A stretch of DNA of 64,000 nt. Source: Streptomyces sp. NRRL S-87 (GTDB lineage: Bacteria > Actinomycetota > Actinomycetes > Streptomycetales > Streptomycetaceae). Made by a program: the position numbers and the translations under genes. Where the stretch lies: positions 1-64,000 of the forward strand of contig NZ_JOGB01000012.1 in assembly GCF_000719335.1 (NCBI RefSeq). Reading direction: 5' to 3'. This document shows positions 23,429-31,849 of the stretch, piece by piece. The notes under the pieces are model-generated. The model ran no database searches. It was not told the origin of the DNA and was given only the letters and a program-made list of their open reading frames with translations. How positions within the stretch are numbered: position 1 is the first letter of the stretch; every line of letters starts with the position of its first letter.

Positions 23429-24673
23429 TCAGGGCCGGCGGACGTGGACCTCGGGGAAGGACGTCGAGGGGCGGTCCAGCACCGGCCGGGCGAGCCCCTT
23501 CAGGTGGCGGTCGAAGAAGGCGGCCACGTAGGTGCGGGTGAGCCGCTCCGAGCGCTGCGGGTCGATGTCGTCCGGGAACGGGATGCCGGCCAGGTCGGCC
23601 AGGAGCGGGCCGTCGGTGAACGTGAGGTGGTTGGCACCGGTCACCGTCAGCCAGCGCTTCCAGCCGTCCAGGCGCGACCAGGCCTGCTTCCATGACGCGT
23701 CCTCGGCCGAGTCCGGCTGGCCGAAAAGCAGGAACGGGCGGCCGTCCAGACCGTCCCGCGGGACCGGGACGAAGAAGCCGCCGTCCATGTTCACGCCGGC
23801 CCGGATCCGCCGGTCGGTGGCCATGCTCGCGGCGGCCGCGGTCCCGCCGAGGGAGTGGCCCGCCATGCCGATGCGGGTCCGGTCGATCAGGTCGGCACGC
23901 TTCCAGTCCGCACGGCGACCCGTCAGTCGGTCGAGGACGAAGCGGACGTCCTTGGCGCGGCTGCGGGCGACGACGTCCGGGGTGCGGCCGGGGCCCTGCT
24001 CGCAGATGGCGCAGGGCAGCGTCGTACCGTCGGGGAAGGTGGTGCCGGTGTTCTCGTAGGTGTGGTCGACGAGCGCGACGACGTAGCCGCGGCTGGTCAG
24101 GTCCTCGGCGAGGCCGGTCAGGGTGGCCCGGGGCAGGGTGAACCCGGGTGAGAGCACCACCAGCGGGAAGCGTCCGTGCAGGGGGCGGGCCGCGGTGCGC
24201 GACCAGGTCCGGATGCCGCTGATCCGGCTGGGCGGGGTGGTCGAGCCGGGCGCCTTGCCCTCGATCATCAACCGGGCCTCGGCCTCGGTCATGTACGCGG
24301 CCGGCCTGCCCGTGCCGGGCCGGGCCGGGTAGTACATCGACACCATCAGCCGGCGCGGACCCGCGGCCGGCACCCAGGGGTCGGTCCGGTGCCGGTCGGT
24401 CAGTTCGACGACGTCGCGGCCCACGGCGAACGGGCCGGTGGGGCGGGGCAGTCGGGCGGCGGCGGTGCCTGGGGCGCCGTCCGGGACCGCGGTAGGGACG
24501 GCGGCACCGGCGAAGGCGGCACCGGTGACCGGGGCCCCGGTGACCGGGGCTCCGGCGACGGGGGCCCCGGCGACCGGGGCGTCGGCGGCGAGGGCCGGGA
24601 CGGCACCGGCGGCGGGGAGCAGCAGCGCCAGGGCGGTCGTGGTGACGAGGGCGGTACGTCGGATCTTCTGCAT
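23429..24673 (-). CDS. Secreted alpha/beta hydrolase (PAF-acetylhydrolase/lipase-like)
   Basis: 414 residues with a signal peptide ([20 protein letters not shown]). A Gly-Ala-Pro-Val/Thr repeat linker follows near residues 33-58. The hydrolase domain has [40 protein letters not shown], the nucleophile elbow [15 protein letters not shown] near residue 260, [13 protein letters not shown], and a late His in [12 protein letters not shown]. This order fits PAF-acetylhydrolase-type esterases and polyester hydrolases. It probably cleaves extracellular esters. No good ribosome-binding site was seen before the ATG. Confidence 0.8.
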   Translation of the reverse strand: MQKIRRTALVTTTALALLLPAAGAVPALAADAPVAGAPVAGAPVTGAPVTGAAFAGAAVPTAVPDGAPGTAAARLPRPTGPFAVGRDVVELTDRHRTDPWVPAAGPRRLMVSMYYPARPGTGRPAAYMTEAEARLMIEGKAPGSTTPPSRISGIRTWSRTAARPLHGRFPLVVLSPGFTLPRATLTGLAEDLTSRGYVVALVDHTYENTGTTFPDGTTLPCAICEQGPGRTPDVVARSRAKDVRFVLDRLTGRRADWKRADLIDRTRIGMAGHSLGGTAAAASMATDRRIRAGVNMDGGFFVPVPRDGLDGRPFLLFGQPDSAEDASWKQAWSRLDGWKRWLTVTGANHLTFTDGPLLADLAGIPFPDDIDPQRSERLTRTYVAAFFDRHLKGLARPVLDRPSTSFPEVHVRRP

Positions 24674-24947
24674 GAAGGGGACGCTAGGCGGAGGACGACG
24701 GCCGGGGCATCGGCGCCGAGGGGGAGGTCGTCTCGTCCGCTGTGCTGACACCGGATCATCTTCCGGTCTGAGGCCCGGTGTTCACGGCCGCACTACACCG
24801 CCCGCCGCGGTCGTCCCACGGCCGGGGCCGCGCCATGCCCCCCGAGATCCGCACCCTTGACCGACTCTGCCGACACCTGATCAGATCGTTTCGCACCGCG
24901 AACCTTCGCGACGTGCGAGGAAGACGACACGACGGGGGCTGGGGAGC

Positions 24948-25331
24948 ATGCGGGTCAAGGCGTTCGACCACCTGGTGCTGAACGTGCAGGACGTGGAGAA
25001 GTCGCTGGAGTTCTACACCGGGCCGCTCGGCCTGGAGGGGGTCCGGGTCGAGGAGTGGCGCGCGGGGAAGGTGCCGTTCCCGTCGGTGCGGGTCAACGAG
25101 GCCACGATCATCGACCTGTTCAGCCGGCCGCGCGGTGAGTCCAACGTGGACCACATCTGCCTCACGGTGGATCCGCTGGACTGGCAGGAGGTCATCGACT
25201 CGGGGGCCTTCACCGTGCTGGAGGGCCCGGTGCCGCGCTACGGTGCCCGGGGCAGCGCGCAGTCGATCTACGTGCGGGACCCGGACGGAAACACGGTCGA
25301 GCTGCGCTGGTACCCGGAGGACGCGCGGTAG
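24948..25331 (+). CDS. VOC family protein
   Basis: A 127-residue glyoxalase-fold protein: VKAFDHLVLNVQDVEKSLEF, ESNVDHICLTVDPLDWQEV and IYVRDPDGNTVELRWY. His near the start, His in VDHICL and the final Glu (TVELRW) form a plausible metal site, as in glyoxalase I and FosA-like enzymes. Substrate unknown. The ATG has GGGGAGC upstream. It is divergent from the hydrolase gene. Confidence 0.85.
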   Translation: MRVKAFDHLVLNVQDVEKSLEFYTGPLGLEGVRVEEWRAGKVPFPSVRVNEATIIDLFSRPRGESNVDHICLTVDPLDWQEVIDSGAFTVLEGPVPRYGARGSAQSIYVRDPDGNTVELRWYPEDAR

Positions 25332-25357
25332 CGGACCGCCCGGTAGCGGACCGCCGG

Positions 25358-26047
25358 TCAGCGCACCACGAGGTCCGCGTGGCGGCGGGTGGCGGCGATC
25401 AGGCGGGCGTTGGCCTCGTCGGAGCGGGAGACCCACGCCGCGGCCTCGTCCGGGCTGCGGCCGTGTCGGACGTGGCGGGCCACCAGTCGCTCGACCCGGA
25501 CGGAGTCGTCGGGGGCCAGGTACCAGGTCTCGTCGAGCAGGGGGCGGACGTGCCGCCACTCCCCCGCCCCGTACAGCAGGTAGTTCCCCTCGGTGATCAC
25601 CAGCGGTACGTCCGGGCCGACGGCGATGCTCCCGGCGACGGGCTCCTCCAGCGCACGGTCGAAGGCGGGCGCGTACACCGGTGCCCCGTGGTCCGGCGGG
25701 CGCACCGGTGCGTCGGAGTCCTGCGGGTGCACCGGTGCGTCGGAGTCCTGCCGGTACACCGGTGCGGCGGGCTCGCGGAGACGGCGCAGCAGGGCTGCGT
25801 ACCCGGCGGCGTCGAACGTGTCGGGCGCGCCCTTGCGGTCGGCGCGGCCGAGCCGGACCAGCTCCGCCTGCGCGAGGTGGAAGCCGTCCATGGGCACGAC
25901 CACGGCCAGCCCGGGTGCCAGTGCCCCGGCGAGGCGGGCGGCCAGCGTGGACTTGCCGGCGCCCGGCGGGCCCGCGATGCCGAGGACGCGCCGGCCACCC
26001 GCGGTCGTCAGTGCACGGGCCCTGGCAACCAGGTCTGGGAAGTCCAT
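25358..26047 (-). CDS. P-loop nucleoside/nucleotide kinase family protein
   Basis: 229 residues, related to uridine kinase and pantothenate kinase. The P-loop GIAGPPGAGKSTLAARLAG is near residue 24; VVVPMDGFHLAQAEL, YAPAFDRALEEPVAGSIAV and VITEGNYLLYG are the conserved phosphate and substrate segments. LAPDDSVRVERLVARHVRHG is the lid. An approximately 36-residue insert of four 9-residue repeats (V-x-PQDSDAP type) lies in the middle, in front of YAPAFDR. The substrate could be a sugar, nucleoside or fructose-like compound; no neighbour helps. Confidence 0.8.
   Translation of the reverse strand: MDFPDLVARARALTTAGGRRVLGIAGPPGAGKSTLAARLAGALAPGLAVVVPMDGFHLAQAELVRLGRADRKGAPDTFDAAGYAALLRRLREPAAPVYRQDSDAPVHPQDSDAPVRPPDHGAPVYAPAFDRALEEPVAGSIAVGPDVPLVITEGNYLLYGAGEWRHVRPLLDETWYLAPDDSVRVERLVARHVRHGRSPDEAAAWVSRSDEANARLIAATRRHADLVVR
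25671..25778. repeat. Four tandem 27-bp repeats inside the kinase gene
   Basis: Four consecutive 27-bp units, the middle two nearly identical, share CACCGGTGCGTCGGAGTCC. They encode a 9-residue repeat inserted into the kinase fold. Confidence 0.85.
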
Positions 26048-26145
26048 GCCCCCATCATCGGGTACCGGAGGCGCGCACCGATCAGGTCATCGGGTATCGG
26101 CGGCCACGCCGCTCAGGTCATCGGGTACCGGCGGCCCGCGCCGGG

Positions 26146-26385
26146 TCAGTCGGGGAGGGGGCGGGCCTGGACGCCCGCCGCCGGGCTCTGGTGCCCGCCG
26201 GACGCCAGCATGCGCACCTCCGGGCGGTCGCCGATGACCGCGATCTCGGCACGCACGATGCCGGTGGGGTCCTGGTAGACCGGGTGGCCGCCCGGACCCG
26301 TGAGCTCGGTCCTGGTGACCACCACGATGTCCTCGCCCGCGTCGTCCCCGTCAGGAAAGATCAGTTCGTACCGCTGCACCGTCAT
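26146..26385 (-). CDS. DUF6296 family protein
   Basis: A 79-residue protein: MTVQRYELIFPDGDDAGEDI, GPGGHPVYQDPTGIVRAEI and EVRMLASGGHQSPAAGVQAR. This matches the small DUF6296 family of Streptomyces as I know it; function unknown. The ATG has GGGAGG six bases upstream; an upstream in-frame extension is repeat-rich and non-credible. Confidence 0.75.
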   Translation of the reverse strand: MTVQRYELIFPDGDDAGEDIVVVTRTELTGPGGHPVYQDPTGIVRAEIAVIGDRPEVRMLASGGHQSPAAGVQARPLPD

Positions 26386-26599
26386 CCGCTGCCTCCCGTC
26401 CAGGCGATCGTGCGCCGCCGGTGCCGCGGCCGCCACACGCGGCGGCCCCCCGGTGCCGGGCCGCCCGTCCCGGTGCGGCGGGCCCCGGCCTGGTGACCTG
26501 GGCTCCTGGCGGCGGGTGTGCGCGGACGGCACCCGTCCGCCATCCGGGTGAACGCGAGGCCCGGGGCGGGCCCGGCGGGCGGCCCTGGTCCACGGGCGC

Positions 26600-26735
26600 G
26601 GGTGGCCCGGTCGGCCCGTACGGGTGGCACGGTCGACCCGTATGGGCCGCTCGGTCGACCGGTACGGGTGGCATGGTCGACCCGGACCGGCCGCTCGGTC
26701 GACCGGTACGCACCGTTCAGTCGACCGGTGCCGGT
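26600..26735. repeat. Six imperfect 22-bp tandem units with GTCGACC cores
   Basis: Units of the form GTGGCAYGGTCGACCCGTA, alternating with CCGCTCGGTCGACCGGTACG, occupy the spacer between the DUF6296 gene and the FAD-monooxygenase pseudogene. There are no spacers, so this is not a CRISPR. No coding signal. Confidence 0.75.
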
Positions 26736-27640
26736 GGGCGCGGGGCGGGCGGCCGGTGGTGGGGCGGGTAGTCAGGGGTCGCCGGAGCCGTCGGCAGCCG
26801 CCAGTTCGCCAGCACCCGCACCACCGTGGCCGGGCTGAATAGGGTCTGCGGCGGGGCGGTCAGCGACAGGACCCCTCTCCGGATAGCGCAGGTCCTCGCT
26901 CGTGGCGATCTGCCACGGCACCTCCGCCGTGGCCGCGATCGCACGCTGGATCCGCCCGGCGGCAGCCGGCACGTCCCGTAGGGGCAGCCCGCGCAGGGCG
27001 GCGCCGAGGCCCTCGGCGGCGGTGGCGGCCACGGTCATGCCGTGGCCGTAGACGGGGTTGAGGCGGCAGGTGGCGTCGCCGAGGACGACGAAGCCGTCGG
27101 GCTGCCGGTCGAGCCGCTCGAAGTGGCGCCACTCGTTGGCGGTGGCGCGGAAGGCGGTGGCCGAGGACAGGGGTTTCGCCTCGCGCAGCGCCTCGTACAG
27201 GGCGGCGCTGCGCAGGCTCCGGGCGTAGTCCAGGAACGCGCCGTCGTCCGTCGGCGGGGCGTGCCGGCGGCGCGGCCGTCCGCGGTGGCGAGCAGGCCGG
27301 TAGCCTCGGCGCCGGACAGCAGCCGGACCCGGCCGTCCCGCAGGACGGCGCGGCGCACGGTCCAGTCGAGCAGCTCGCGACTACCGCTGAGCACGGTCGC
27401 GCCAGGGACCGGTGCGAACCAGTCGGCGGGGCTCAGCCACAGGAAGTCGCGCGGGGTCTGGAGTTCCCGGGCCCCGGCCGCCCTGAGCTCCGTGCGGATG
27501 CCGGGCAGCAGCGACTCGAGCAGGTGGATGCCCCGGGACCAGAGGACGTGGCAGTGGCGGGACTGCGGGACGCCGGGGCGGAAGCCGGGCGCGTCGCCGT
27601 GTCCCTCGCCGCCGGCCGCCCGTACCACGCGGCCGCCCAT
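26717..27640 (-). pseudogene. Decayed FAD-dependent monooxygenase
   Basis: Fragments of one aromatic-hydroxylase/epoxidase-like flavoprotein lie in order on the minus strand but in different frames. The first is FRPGVPQSRHCHVLWSRGIH with the following LLPGIRTEL and SRELLDWTVRRAVL. The second, in another frame, is LDYARSLRSAALYEALREAK, then GFVVLGDATCRLNPVYGHGM (the FAD-binding GD motif) and PWQIATSEDLRYP. In a third frame is SLTAPPQTLFSPATVVRVLA. The N-terminal GxGxxG dinucleotide fold is missing, about 130 residues are deleted internally, and there are two frameshifts. It is not functional. Confidence 0.85.
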
Positions 27641-27656
27641 CCCCCCGGTCCGTACG

Positions 27657-27697
27657 ACGACACCGCCCGCCCCGGGGTGCGGGGCGGGCGGTGTCGT
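27657..27697. terminator. Very strong stem-loop after the 14-TM MFS gene
   Basis: A perfect 17-bp stem (ACGACACCGCCCGCCCC and its complement) with a 7-base loop, 33 bases past the MFS stop codon. Confidence 0.85.
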
Positions 27698-27730
27698 GGT
27701 CGGTCGGGCGGAAGCGCCCGGCGGCCGGGG

Positions 27731-29383
27731 TCAGGCGGTCTTGGCGGCGCCGGCGGTCTCCGGCTCGTCGGCCGGCTCCGCGTCGGCGGCCGGCTCGGCG
27801 GCCACGGTGCCGACGGGGCCCGGCTCGGCGGCCACGGCGCCGGCGGGGGCCGATCCGCTCGTGGCGGCCGGGGCGCCGGTGACGGTCGCGGTGGCCGCGT
27901 GGCGGGCGCGCAGGCCCACCCCGCCGATGACGGCGACGAGGCCGAAGGCCACGGCGGCGACGACGAAGGTCAGGGTGAAGCCGGACTCCTGGGGCAGCGG
28001 GGGCACGCCCGCGGGCAGGTGCTCGATCGTCTTGGAGGCCAGGATGGTGGTGACCACGGCGCTGCCGATCGCGCTGCCGGTGGAGCGGGAGATGGAGTTG
28101 ATGCCGTTGGCGATGCCGCTCTGGTGGGGCGGGACGCTCGACATGATCACTGCGGGCATGGCGGCGTATCCGAAGCTCACGGCCGCACCGGTGATCACGC
28201 CGGCACCGATCACCGAGAAGGTGTGGCCGTGGTCCAGGGCGAGCCAGGCGAAGCCGGCGGCGCCGAGGGCGGCGGCCAGGCCGAGCGCGGCGCGCGGGCC
28301 GCGGTGGCGGACCAGCTGGCCGCCGATGGGCGAGGCGAGCAGCGAGACGATCGCACCGGGGAGCAGGAACTCGACCGAGGCGCGCAGGATCGAGGCGTCG
28401 AAGCCGTAGCCGGTGAGGGCCTCGGGCATCTGCACGAGGTAGGAGATGCCGAGGAAGTTCGCGAACATGCCGAAGCCGACGAGGATGCCGGCCAGGTTGG
28501 CCATGAGCACCGGGCGGTGGACGAACATGCGCATGTCGACGAGCGGCTCGCGGACCTTGAGCTCGGTGAACACCCACAGGGCGGCCATGACGACGGCGCC
28601 GGCGAAGCTGCCGAGGGTGCGGCCGGAGGACCAGCCCCACTCGTGGCCCTGGGAGATGCCGAGCAGGAGCAGCAGCAGGGTGAGGCCGAGGGTCAGGGCG
28701 CCGAGGACGTCGGTGCGGCCGCCGGTCTTGGTGCGGGTGGCCGGAACGAGGAACAGCACGGCGAGCAGCGCGAGCACGGCGAAGCCGGTGGCCATCCAGA
28801 AGGCGTTGCGGTAGTCGGCGTCGGAGCCGGAGGTGAGCAGGCCGGTGGCGACCAGGGCCAGGCCGCTGCCGAACGCGAGGGTGCCGCTGACCAGCGCCAT
28901 AGCGCCGGGGAGCTTCTGCGGGCGGACCTCTTCGCGCAGCACCGAGAGGGCGAGCGGGAAGATCGCGGTGGCGGCGCCCTGGAGCACACGGCCCACGAGC
29001 AGGAGCGGGAGGGAGTTCGCGACGGCGGCGAGGACCGAGCCGAGGACCATCACGCCGAGGACGCCGACGAGGGTGGGCTTCTTGCCGTGCTGGTCGCCGA
29101 AGCGGCCGAGGAGCGGGGTGAACACGGCGGCCGACAGGAGGGTGGCGGTGGTCACCCAGCTGACGTTGGCCGTCGTCGTGTCCAGGTCGGCGCGGATCAG
29201 ACCGAGGATCGGCACCGGCAGGGTCTGCATCATCGAGACGACCATGGCGGCGAGGCTCAGCGCGAAGACGATGACCGTCTCGTTGCGGCGCCCGGCGGTG
29301 CCGGTCTGCGCGGCCGTGGCGCCGCGGTCGGTGGCTGCCGTTGCGGCGGCGGCCGAGGGGGCGGGGTGACTCATGGGAGGCAT
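27731..29383 (-). CDS. MFS transporter, DHA2-type 14-TM drug exporter
   Basis: 550 residues and about 14 membrane helices. LPVPILGLIRADLDTTTANV with SWVTTATLLSAAV is the DHA2 start; loop 2-3 is LGRFGDQHGKKPTLV; motif C-like GSGLALVATGLL follows. The C-terminal about 50 residues are an Ala/Pro/Thr tail. It probably expels drugs or secondary metabolites by proton antiport. Two ATGs nine bases apart (29383, 29374) share a GAGAAGG site. No regulator gene is adjacent, although palindromes lie upstream. It is next to a dead monooxygenase gene, so an old biosynthetic or resistance locus may have decayed here. Confidence 0.85.
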   Translation of the reverse strand: MPPMSHPAPSAAAATAATDRGATAAQTGTAGRRNETVIVFALSLAAMVVSMMQTLPVPILGLIRADLDTTTANVSWVTTATLLSAAVFTPLLGRFGDQHGKKPTLVGVLGVMVLGSVLAAVANSLPLLLVGRVLQGAATAIFPLALSVLREEVRPQKLPGAMALVSGTLAFGSGLALVATGLLTSGSDADYRNAFWMATGFAVLALLAVLFLVPATRTKTGGRTDVLGALTLGLTLLLLLLGISQGHEWGWSSGRTLGSFAGAVVMAALWVFTELKVREPLVDMRMFVHRPVLMANLAGILVGFGMFANFLGISYLVQMPEALTGYGFDASILRASVEFLLPGAIVSLLASPIGGQLVRHRGPRAALGLAAALGAAGFAWLALDHGHTFSVIGAGVITGAAVSFGYAAMPAVIMSSVPPHQSGIANGINSISRSTGSAIGSAVVTTILASKTIEHLPAGVPPLPQESGFTLTFVVAAVAFGLVAVIGGVGLRARHAATATVTGAPAATSGSAPAGAVAAEPGPVGTVAAEPAADAEPADEPETAGAAKTA

Positions 29384-29498
29384 GACCTTCTCGATTGCGA
29401 TGCCGGGGCGCGGGGCGGGCCCGCGGTCTTCCGGCTACTTGCTTCACGACGGATATGTTTCATCGCTTTAAGTACTTCACGAAGGTAGGCGAGGTTAG

Positions 29499-29516
29499 TT
29501 CACTTAGTCAAGTAAA
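29499..29516. promoter_or_regulatory. Candidate MarR-type palindrome upstream of the MFS exporter
   Basis: TTCACTT-AGTC-AAGTAAA, with arms matching at 6 of 7 positions, sits in an unusually A/T-rich stretch about 115 bases upstream of the exporter start. A second palindrome, AAGTACTT, lies at about 29470. The 343-bp region otherwise holds the promoter area of two divergent genes and no ORF. Confidence 0.45.
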
Positions 29517-29726
29517 TGATTCAGCGCTTGAAGGTTCCTTGACCTTCCCTGGGGAGCGACCCCGCGGACCCACCCCGCCCGGGCGGCCCCGGGACCGCCG
29601 ATGGCGGGAAGCGCGCTGGTACGAAGCGGTTGCTCTGGGCCGTCCAACGGAGTGGCGTCACGCCGGCCGGCCGGCCCGACCGTCCAATGAGCGCCTCATG
29701 CCCCGGACGTCCGAGGAGGCTCACCC

Positions 29727-30620
29727 ATGGGGTCGTACGGTCAACCGCAGGTCAGCAGGCGCAGGCTGCTCACCGGTGCGCTGGGGTTCGGGGTGGCGGT
29801 CACCGCCGCACCGGCGGCCCTGGCGGCCGCGCCGCCCCGCGACGCGGGCGTACGGAGCGGCGTACGGAAGGCCGGGCGCGCCGCGGCGCCACGGTCGGGC
29901 GGACGGGCGCCCGGCGCCCCGCCGGAGATCCACGACTGCGAGGCCTGGGGGGCGCGCGAGTCGGCCGAACCGGTCACGGTCCTGTCCGCTCCCCCGCAGC
30001 GGATCGTCGTGCACCACACCTCGACGTCGAACGTGACCGACTACTCCAAGGAGCGCGCGTTCGCCCTCTCGCGGGCGATCCAGAACTACCACATGGACAC
30101 CCAGGGCTGGATCGACACCGGCCAGCACTTCACCATCAGCCGGGGAGCGTTCGTCACGGAGGGCCGGCACCTCAGCCTGGGCGAGCTGGAGGCCGGGGAG
30201 CGGCAGGTACGGGCGGCCCACTGCGTGGGGCAGAACAGCACCGCCATCGGCATCGAGAACGAGGGCACGTACATGACGGTCTCACCCCCGGCCGCGCAGT
30301 ACCGGACCCTGACCGAGCTGTGCGCCTACATCTGCTCGCAGTACGGCATCGCCCCGTCCGAGATCTACGGCCACCGGGACTTCAACAGCACGGACTGCCC
30401 CGGCGACAAGCTGTACGCGATGCTGCCGAAGCTCCGGCAGGACGTCGCCGACGCGCTCGGCCAGCCCCTGGGCGAGCCGCTGGTCCAACTGGCCTGGCCC
30501 GAGCTGACCCCCTGGGTCGGGCTGCCCGAGTACCCGCCGACGGAGGCCGTCGAGCGGGAACTGACACGGCAGTTCATCCGGCCGCTGAGCGGCCTGGCAC
30601 CGCACCCCGTCCCCCAGTAG
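29727..30620 (+). CDS. Secreted PGRP-type N-acetylmuramoyl-L-alanine amidase
   Basis: 297 residues. The N-terminus has a twin-arginine signal (SRRRLLTGALGFGVAVTAAP). An amidase_2/PGRP domain follows: QRIVVHHTSTSNVTDYS (first zinc His), TGQHFTISRGAFVTEGR, GQNSTAIGIENEGTYM, and YGHRDFNSTDCPGDKLY supplies the second His and the Cys ligand. It cleaves the bond between muramic acid and the peptide in peptidoglycan, outside the membrane. The ATG has GAGGAGG about 7 bases upstream. It starts a run of exported enzymes. Confidence 0.9.
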   Translation: MGSYGQPQVSRRRLLTGALGFGVAVTAAPAALAAAPPRDAGVRSGVRKAGRAAAPRSGGRAPGAPPEIHDCEAWGARESAEPVTVLSAPPQRIVVHHTSTSNVTDYSKERAFALSRAIQNYHMDTQGWIDTGQHFTISRGAFVTEGRHLSLGELEAGERQVRAAHCVGQNSTAIGIENEGTYMTVSPPAAQYRTLTELCAYICSQYGIAPSEIYGHRDFNSTDCPGDKLYAMLPKLRQDVADALGQPLGEPLVQLAWPELTPWVGLPEYPPTEAVERELTRQFIRPLSGLAPHPVPQ

Positions 30621-30680
30621 GGGGCTGTCCCCTCCGGATCCCGCCTGACCCGCGCCGCCCGACACCGGGCCGGCACGGCC

Positions 30681-30711
30681 GCCAACAGCCGCTGCCGGCG
30701 CGGCTGTTGGC
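30681..30711. terminator. Stem-loop after the amidase gene
   Basis: A perfect 12-bp stem (GCCAACAGCCGC / GCGGCTGTTGGC) with a 7-base loop, 60 bases after the stop codon. Confidence 0.8.
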
Positions 30712-30833
30712 ACACCGCGCGGACCGCTCGCGTCAACCCCCCGGCCCCCTTGTGACTTGACGCGTACACCCCAACAATGCGCATGACAATCGAAGGATCT
30801 TCGGTTGCACCGCCATCAGAGGGGAACCCCCAC

Positions 30834-31724
30834 ATGAACAAGCCTCTCGCCAGCGCGCTGCTCTCCCTGCTCCTCGTGGGAGCGGCCGGCGCCCCGGCCC
30901 TGGCCTCCGCACCCCGGGACCAGGCCCCGCAGGCCGGGCGGACGGCCACCACCGCCGGCGCCGCCGCGGCCACCGGGGCCGCGACCGTGCGCGCGGTCGA
31001 CTTCGCGGGCACCGTCTCGCTCAGCAACTGCTCCGGCTCGCTGGTCCGCACCCCGAACTCGCTGGCCTCCGACCCCGCCCTCGTGCTCTCCAACGGCCAC
31101 TGCCTGGAGACCGGCATGCCCGGGCCCGGACAGGTCGTCATGAACCGCTCGTCCAGCCGCTCGTTCGGCCTGCTCAACTCGGCCGGCACCCGGGTCGCGA
31201 CGCTGCGCGCCAACAAGATCTCGTACGGCACCATGACCGACACGGACATCTCGATCTACCAGCTGACCAAGACGTACGCCCAGATCCAGAGCCAGTACGG
31301 GATCGGCGCCCTCACCCTGAACGACGCGCACCCCGTGCAGGGCACCGCCATCAAGGTGGTCTCGGGCTACTGGAAGCGCATCTACAGCTGCAACGTCGAC
31401 GGGTTCGTCTACCGCCTGAAGGAGGGCGACTGGACCTGGAAGGACTCGCTGCGCTACACCTCCGCCTGCAACACCATCGGCGGCACATCCGGCTCCCCCG
31501 TGATCGACACCGCCACCGGCAAGGTGGTGGCCGTCAACAACACGGGCAACGAGGACGGCCAGCGGTGCACGGTCAACAACCCGTGCGAGGTGGACGCCGA
31601 CGGCGTGGTGACGGTCCGTCAGGGCATCAACTACGCCCAGCAGACGTACATCATCGTGCCCTGCATCGGCGCCGGCAGCCAGATCGACCTGACCCGGCCG
31701 GGCTGCACGCTCCCGCGCCCGTAG
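30834..31724 (+). CDS. Secreted trypsin-like serine protease
   Basis: 296 residues with a Sec signal (LASALLSLLLVGAAGAPALA). The chymotrypsin-fold triad is visible: His in LVLSNGHCLETG near residue 89, Asp in MTDTDISIYQL, and Ser in NTIGGTSGSPVID near residue 222. Cys pairs (SNCSGSL / GHC; YSCNVDG / TSACNT; RCTVNNPCE) would form disulfides. It degrades extracellular protein. MNKPLAS was chosen as start; upstream in-frame ATGs are close but would add a non-signal extension. TTGACG at about 30757 may be the -35 box. Confidence 0.85.
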   Translation: MNKPLASALLSLLLVGAAGAPALASAPRDQAPQAGRTATTAGAAAATGAATVRAVDFAGTVSLSNCSGSLVRTPNSLASDPALVLSNGHCLETGMPGPGQVVMNRSSSRSFGLLNSAGTRVATLRANKISYGTMTDTDISIYQLTKTYAQIQSQYGIGALTLNDAHPVQGTAIKVVSGYWKRIYSCNVDGFVYRLKEGDWTWKDSLRYTSACNTIGGTSGSPVIDTATGKVVAVNNTGNEDGQRCTVNNPCEVDADGVVTVRQGINYAQQTYIIVPCIGAGSQIDLTRPGCTLPRP

Positions 31725-31741
31725 TGCCCTGAGTACGTGGC

Positions 31742-31767
31742 GGCCGGGGACCGCGGGGTCCCCGGCC
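31742..31767. terminator. Stem-loop after the serine protease gene
   Basis: A perfect 11-bp stem (GGCCGGGGACC / GGTCCCCGGCC) with a 4-base loop. Confidence 0.8.
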
Positions 31768-31849
31768 CCCAGCACTCGGCGCGCGACCCCGGCTCCGGCA
31801 TGCCTACGCTGGTGGGTGGATTTCTGACCCCTGCGGGAGGAGGACCGCC

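Noticed and set aside
26600..26735. CRISPR-like short repeats
   Set aside because: Units are adjacent without spacers and are imperfect; it is a minisatellite, and no cas gene is near.
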